From assembly GCA_030618905.1 (NCBI GenBank), contig JAUXCL010000090.1:1-8744 (forward strand): 8,744 nt of DNA, in the 5' to 3' direction. The stretch is from Bacteroidales bacterium (GTDB lineage: Bacteria; Bacteroidota; Bacteroidia; Bacteroidales; B18-G4). The notes below the pieces were generated by a model that saw only the letters and a program-made list of their open reading frames with translations, searched no databases and was not told where the DNA came from. Below are positions 5,501 through 8,744 of this stretch, in pieces. The position numbers were made by a program, and so were the translations under genes. How positions within the stretch are numbered: position 1 is the stretch's first letter; the number at the start of each line of letters is the position of its first letter.

Positions 5501-7091
5501 TGACATCCCAGTCAATATAACCTGCTTTGGCATCAAGATAGTCAAAAAGACGCTGCTTAACGGTGGCTATTTCTATATCGGGATCAAAAACCACAAACCC
5601 CAAACCTTCTAATCTTAATAGCATGGCAATAACCTGTTCGACCGGCTTTCTCACGTATTCTGCCATCACCACAGGGCTGATCTCCATGGTTCCGTAAGCT
5701 TTTGTAAAACCCTTGACAACATCCAGTGGATTTTTGATATCAACACCCTGCAAGTGGTAAAAATCATACTCTGAGAAAAAATTATCAGATGCAAAAACGA
5801 CCTGGCTTTCATTGCCTACACTTTGAATCGCTTTAAATGCCATCTTGTTTTCTCCCAGGTCCCACACTAACGTTTCCGAGTAAATATCCAGGTCATGAAA
5901 GGAATCATAAAAAGGAATACGCGTGTTGCCCGGATTTGTCTGTATCAACTCCAGTTGTTTGGTTTCTATATCATACCTCATCTGAATGCCCGGGTGATGC
6001 AGTGAATCAGGGCCATGGTATAAGGTAAATTGCGTTCTTTCAGCATTGATCTTATTTTCCAGGAAGATAAATTCATTGGCCCGGAAATGCACATCATTGC
6101 CATTTTTATTTTTAAAATACAAAGTGGCAAGATCATCATCCTTTGAATTGCAAATGATTTTCCGGCCTTGCATTGAGATACCCCCTTCAGCATCAATATT
6201 GTCAATTATATCTTTGATCAGGTAATTCTTAAAATAAGGATCAAACCTGGGGAATGAGGATTTTTCACTGGCTTTACTTGAAGCCACCCTTTCTTCCAGC
6301 CTCCCCATCATAGTTTCTTTAAAAAAGTTTTTGTTTTGCAGCTCAACGGAATCAGCAGTATAGCGAATCAGGGAGATATCTATCTTATAATCCCGCAATT
6401 TGGCAAATACCATTTCTGCATCGAGTCCTACCCGTTCCCATGTGACCACACCCCCATTTCCATACCACATGTGCCGGTCGGGATGCAATACGCCTGTTGT
6501 TGCTTTGATTACAGTACTATCCTGGCGGGTTTTTCCAATCAGGTCAATTTTTTCAAAGTGGACCAGGAAGGCCGTATCATATGAAAATGTAAATTTTCCT
6601 TTTTTATAATACCAGTCGCGGGTTTGATTCTGGTACATGATCTTGTCCTTAAGGAGTGCCAGTGAAGATGTAAGGAACTTTCCATAATCCCTGTCTTTGG
6701 CATTTTGAACCAGGTATTCAGTCCTGACCAGCCAAATGTTGATGCTTTCCTTATCCACCCGGCGTTCACCCAGGTAAACAAGGCAGGAGACGAAATCAAA
6801 GAAACGTGGAAAAGCATACATGCGCTTTTCAAGCATTAAATCAGAAATATCATAAATCTTCTCCCTTAGCTCTCTGGTATAGGACGGAGATGCCCAATAG
6901 GCATTGAACTGATCCATCAATACAGCACTTTTCTCCAGAAACCTTTTGTTCCCTGTAGTTGCAAACATGGCAGACAATTCCGCTGAATAAGCATCATTGC
7001 TCCTGGTGAATTTCTTCTCTGTTTGCCCCTGCACACCGGAAATAGATGCTAAGAAAAATACCAATAGAAAGAAGGGTATAAGATGTTTCAT
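2598..7091 (-). CDS. Giant exported protein of unknown function (1497 aa)
   Basis: I do not recognise a named family. The first 22 residues are a signal peptide (MKH, hydrophobic core IPFFLLVFFLASI, likely cut after VQG); there is no lipobox cysteine, no beta-barrel-like C-terminus and no type IX sorting domain. About 30-160 is helical. 160-450 is beta-rich and includes TWERVGLDAE at 217-226 and a DSLHHPGIQ segment at 362-370. 455-545 looks like a compact helical/winged fold. 550-1150 is a long beta-rich array with related units (about 570-614, 765-808, 856-899) and many Ala-Asp/Asp-Ser pairs. 1275-1497 is a soluble C-terminal region with aromatic-rich LWYFFTYRHFIMQT at 1431-1444. It is probably a periplasmic or surface structural or scaffold protein, possibly beta-solenoid-like. 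The gene begins 1 nt after prmA and ends 8 nt before plsY, so it is embedded in a housekeeping transcript. It is intact over 1497 codons, so it is under selection. The overall pattern matches large hypothetical proteins I associate with Bacteroidetes. Confidence 0.85.
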   Translation of the reverse strand: MKHLIPFFLLVFFLASISGVQGQTEKKFTRSNDAYSAELSAMFATTGNKRFLEKSAVLMDQFNAYWASPSYTRELREKIYDISDLMLEKRMYAFPRFFDFVSCLVYLGERRVDKESINIWLVRTEYLVQNAKDRDYGKFLTSSLALLKDKIMYQNQTRDWYYKKGKFTFSYDTAFLVHFEKIDLIGKTRQDSTVIKATTGVLHPDRHMWYGNGGVVTWERVGLDAEMVFAKLRDYKIDISLIRYTADSVELQNKNFFKETMMGRLEERVASSKASEKSSFPRFDPYFKNYLIKDIIDNIDAEGGISMQGRKIICNSKDDDLATLYFKNKNGNDVHFRANEFIFLENKINAERTQFTLYHGPDSLHHPGIQMRYDIETKQLELIQTNPGNTRIPFYDSFHDLDIYSETLVWDLGENKMAFKAIQSVGNESQVVFASDNFFSEYDFYHLQGVDIKNPLDVVKGFTKAYGTMEISPVVMAEYVRKPVEQVIAMLLRLEGLGFVVFDPDIEIATVKQRLFDYLDAKAGYIDWDVIRFESITRLQNNAEIDLENFNMEILGVQEVSLSHPQKVYIYPYHGNLTITKGRDFVFSGQVKAGLFEFYTDSCFFDYDSFNLKLPDIDSVSFYVRLDSINEDGMQLLQKVKTVIEDLRGYIEIDNPVNKSATVQHPQYPIFVCESDAYVYYDDSYIRNGVYDRESFYYELEPFVIDSLDNFKTDNIKFKGYLESAGIFPIIDQDLVVMPDYSLGFMNETPTEGYPLYGPLANYQDTLYLGASGLTGTGEMTFLNSTTLADNFVFYPDSLRAVAGSFKLRESAGEIEYPSIEGTQIDETLLPDTAVLVLKNTDEPFSVFANESEFDGTLYLSEGIVAGEGFYIFENSSIASNQFHLRHHEIAADTADFCLYTDSTFSDTAFVASRYRSKVDFFDRLGYFYSTGIHSLLEFPFNQYVGTMDELEWKMDAYEMVMNNHAVAKTLNLDEVSMHDMVDLDLTGSEFISTHPEQDSLKFFTVKAQYDMTNNIIFAQDVRIIKVADAAIFPRDGLVTIQENALMETLKNAYILADTNTKFHVIHNANVNIYSRHEYLAKGFYDFIDYTGEIHRIKLNNIAVDSTGMSYAEAIISDSLNFMLSPEYYFMGNVRLEAPVEFLSFDGGYRIYQECYNQPEYWVRFDTLIDPNTLVFPVSDNMLDIYGERLYSSLNFSRLKKGFYPCFFEEKWNSKDTHVLGAHGYMGFDSNTESFIISDNLFGDQSSSREQYLTLDEKYCTLQGEGRINLPAKLPYMDIKSYGQANYMVIPDSTKLKLVAGFDFYLDEELMEMITESFKLTNLRGINVDNEFFSGALEYFLSPEEAQKYQSDIQLYGVGRKIPQELRYTLFVADLNFIWNPSTHSFISKGDIGIANMGTEPINKYVNGYIEIGIRESGDYINIYLELTKGLWYFFTYRHFIMQTISSDEAYNTVIMDMKDDRRIINDRHEAEPYEIVISSKRKRVEFLRDMEKVFGY

Positions 7092-7092
7092 G

Positions 7093-7935
7093 TTATTTTC
7101 TGTCTTCTTTTTTGTACTGCACGGCTGTCCAGTTGTTCATCGATTTCTTTTTTGTCAACAATAAGCCCAGGGATGCTGCCTTTTCATTTATGGGCGCAAG
7201 GTCCTCCTGGTAAAAACCACTCATTGCTAAAGTCCCGCCTATATCCAGAGCATCAGCATAATAATGCATATCATTTAATAAAATATTACGGTTTATATTG
7301 GCAAATATTATATCAAATGACATGTTTTTTATATTCAAAGCATTCCCGAGAATAACGTCGAACCCTGGTATTTTGTTCCAATTGATATTGTTAAGGGTAT
7401 TTTTATATGCCCATTCGTTATTATCGACAGCCGTAATCACTTTTGCTTCCATAAGTTGAGCCAGAATAGCCAATATGCCGGTCCCTGTGCCCATATCAAG
7501 AATTTTCTTGTCTTTGATGGGTAAATCCAGCATTAATTCGACCATCAGGGAAGTTGTTTCATGGTGACCTGTACCGAACGACATCTGGGGCTCGATGATG
7601 ATATCGAATTTTACTGTGGGATCGGCTTTGTGAAAGGGGGCCCTGATCATGCACTCCAGACTTATCATCACCGGGTTGAAATTGCTTTCCCAGGATTTAT
7701 TCCAATTCTGGTCAGGCAGGTTACTCCAGGCTGTGGTGTACATTTTTTGCCGGCAATAATCTTCCACTTCTTTACGCATATGATCCATAAATATTTCTTC
7801 CGGAATATAGGCCATGAGGCGATCATCCTGCTCCCAGAATCCATCGAATCCCAGTTGCGAAAGCCTCGCGATCATCTCATCAAGTGCATCCCTGTCAGCA
7901 AGGTCTATGTTCAGTTCTATATAATCAGCTGGCAT
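7093..7935 (-). CDS. prmA: Ribosomal protein L11 methyltransferase
   Basis: This cytosolic enzyme uses S-adenosylmethionine to trimethylate ribosomal protein L11. From the ATG at 7935-7933 it is 280 residues, beginning MPADYIELNID. The N-terminal substrate-recognition domain covers about 1-95. The class I methyltransferase domain follows, with PQMSFGTGHHETT at 116-128 (family signature), LDMGTGTGILAI at 146-157 (SAM-binding motif I; the usual cysteine of MGCGTG is threonine here), an acidic DNN at 171-173, ANINRNIL at 212-219 (the NxxxN-type catalytic motif) and SGFYQED at 239-245. The frame remains open upstream to a TTG at 7959, which would add 8 residues and lengthen the overlap with tpiA to 35 nt. 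The ATG is preferred because it gives the usual family N-terminus and an 11-nt overlap with the tpiA stop, typical of translational coupling. The stop is 1 nt before the next gene. Confidence 0.95.
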   Translation of the reverse strand: MPADYIELNIDLADRDALDEMIARLSQLGFDGFWEQDDRLMAYIPEEIFMDHMRKEVEDYCRQKMYTTAWSNLPDQNWNKSWESNFNPVMISLECMIRAPFHKADPTVKFDIIIEPQMSFGTGHHETTSLMVELMLDLPIKDKKILDMGTGTGILAILAQLMEAKVITAVDNNEWAYKNTLNNINWNKIPGFDVILGNALNIKNMSFDIIFANINRNILLNDMHYYADALDIGGTLAMSGFYQEDLAPINEKAASLGLLLTKKKSMNNWTAVQYKKEDRK

Positions 7936-8695
7936 CCGGGAATGATTTGATGATCTCAATAAAGTCGTGGCCTATCAATGATGCGCCACCGATCAGTCCT
8001 CCGTCCACATCCGGATTGCTGAACAATTCAGCTGCGTTCAGGGCATTGCAACTTCCACCATAGAGGATCCTTGTTTGATCAGCCACGTCGCTGCCGTATT
8101 TGCCGGCCAGCAATGAGCGGATATAGGCATGCATTTCCTGTGCCTGGGCTGATGTTGCAGTGACTCCGGTGCCAATAGCCCACACAGGCTCATAGGCAAT
8201 TACAATATTTTGGAATTCCCCGGAAGAAAGATTGAACAATGCCTCATTAAGCTGATCTTCAACAACTTTAAAGTGATTTCCCGCTTCCCTTTCATCCAGG
8301 GTTTCACCGATACAGAATATTGGCCGTATATCATTATTGAGGCAGGCAATTACTTTTTCTGCCAATAGTTCATTCGATTCCTTGAAATACTTTCTCCGTT
8401 CAGAGTGCCCGATGATACAGTATGCAATTTCCATGGATTGCAGCATTGGTGCAGAGATCTCCCCGGTATACGCGCCGGATTCTCTGGCATATACATTTTG
8501 AGCCCCGATTTCAACCTGGCTCTCAACAGCTGCATCCGATGCCAGTTCAAGATAAAGTGCCGGCGGGCATATGACCACTTCGGTATTTATTATTTCATTT
8601 TCCTCCAGGAAATCCACGATTTCAAAAACCAGGCCTTCCGCCTCCTCAAAGGTCTTGTTCATTTTCCAGTTTCCGGCAACGATTCTGTTTCTCAT
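7925..8695 (-). CDS. tpiA: Triosephosphate isomerase
   Basis: This 256-residue cytosolic enzyme interconverts dihydroxyacetone phosphate and glyceraldehyde-3-phosphate in glycolysis and gluconeogenesis. The TIM-barrel signatures are complete: GNWKMN at 8-13 with catalytic Lys11, CIIGHSERR at 93-101 with catalytic His97, AYEPVWAIGTG at 167-177 with catalytic Glu169 and the flexible loop 6, YGGSCN at 212-217, and the phosphate-binding GGLIGGASL at 232-240. The length is normal for bacteria and the start ATG is at 8695-8693. It is the first gene of the minus-strand row in view; its stop overlaps the prmA start, implying cotranscription. Its promoter would lie to the right, within or beyond the octamer array that starts 9 nt upstream of the start codon. 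Confidence 0.98.
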   Translation of the reverse strand: MRNRIVAGNWKMNKTFEEAEGLVFEIVDFLEENEIINTEVVICPPALYLELASDAAVESQVEIGAQNVYARESGAYTGEISAPMLQSMEIAYCIIGHSERRKYFKESNELLAEKVIACLNNDIRPIFCIGETLDEREAGNHFKVVEDQLNEALFNLSSGEFQNIVIAYEPVWAIGTGVTATSAQAQEMHAYIRSLLAGKYGSDVADQTRILYGGSCNALNAAELFSNPDVDGGLIGGASLIGHDFIEIIKSFPDAS

Positions 8696-8704
8696 TACAA
8701 ATTA

Positions 8705-8744
8705 TGTTTAGGTGTTTAGGTGTTTAGGTGTTTAGGTGTTTAGG
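8705..8744. repeat. Tandem octamer TGTTTAGG, five copies to the window edge
   Basis: TGTTTAGG is repeated five times without mismatch (8705-8712, 8713-8720, 8721-8728, 8729-8736, 8737-8744) and the window stops exactly at a unit boundary, so the true copy number may be larger. On the tpiA strand the units read CCTAAACA and end 9 nt before the tpiA start codon. A perfect array is prone to slippage and may also break assemblies. Copy-number change here could alter tpiA promoter or leader spacing. Confidence 0.85.

Noticed and set aside
7561..7950. 129-codon forward frame antisense to prmA
   Set aside because: It is a shadow of the conserved prmA gene, rich in His and Cys as antisense frames often are, with no start context.
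8696..8706. Promoter box TAATTTG just before tpiA
   Set aside because: It is one base short of TAnnTTTG and lies only about 3 nt from the start codon, leaving no room for a leader.
8705..8744. Telomere-like repeat, because TTTAGG resembles plant TTTAGGG
   Set aside because: The unit is 8 nt and it sits just upstream of a bacterial tpiA gene; simple bacterial tandem repeat is the better reading.

Overview
The window looks like a chromosomal piece of an uncultured Bacteroidota, most likely Bacteroidales-like. The grounds are: a textbook Bacteroidetes promoter (TAAATTTG with TTGG 19 nt upstream) near the left end; core proteins whose signatures fit that phylum (sliding clamp ending MPVMLNQ, PlsY, PrmA with NINRNIL); very tight gene packing without clear Shine-Dalgarno sequences; and a very large secreted protein of a type I associate with this phylum. 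No database was searched, so the taxonomy is inference.

Right to left, on the minus strand, runs one compact gene row: tpiA (triosephosphate isomerase), prmA (ribosomal protein L11 methyltransferase, overlapping tpiA by 11 nt if the ATG start is used), a 1497-residue exported protein of unknown function (1 nt after prmA), plsY (acyl-phosphate:glycerol-3-phosphate acyltransferase, 8 nt after the big gene) and, after a 95-nt AT-rich gap that may hold its own promoter, dnaN (beta sliding clamp). The first four are probably one transcript. TpiA acts on dihydroxyacetone phosphate, the precursor of the glycerol-3-phosphate that PlsY acylates; the other genes share no obvious pathway.

The left 739 nt are different. 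Positions 1-67 hold the first 22 codons of a gene leaving the window, resembling the start of AAA/SMC-like ATPases, with its promoter at 83-113. Between that promoter and the end of dnaN there is no credible gene but a dense mosaic of repeats: an 85-nt imperfect palindrome with integron attC-like architecture (118-202), several degenerate arrays built on a 7-nt period (241-275, 285-298, 630-657, 675-727), a 139-nt nested palindrome (386-524) followed by a perfect 10-bp inverted repeat, and a strong hairpin made of two opposed heptamer arrays just past the dnaN stop codon. The right edge, just upstream of tpiA, ends inside five perfect copies of the octamer TGTTTAGG.

The items most worth a second look are the giant secreted protein inside a housekeeping operon, the attC-like palindrome beside the ATPase-like gene, and the heptanucleotide arrays, one of which seems to have become the hairpin at the 3' end of dnaN.
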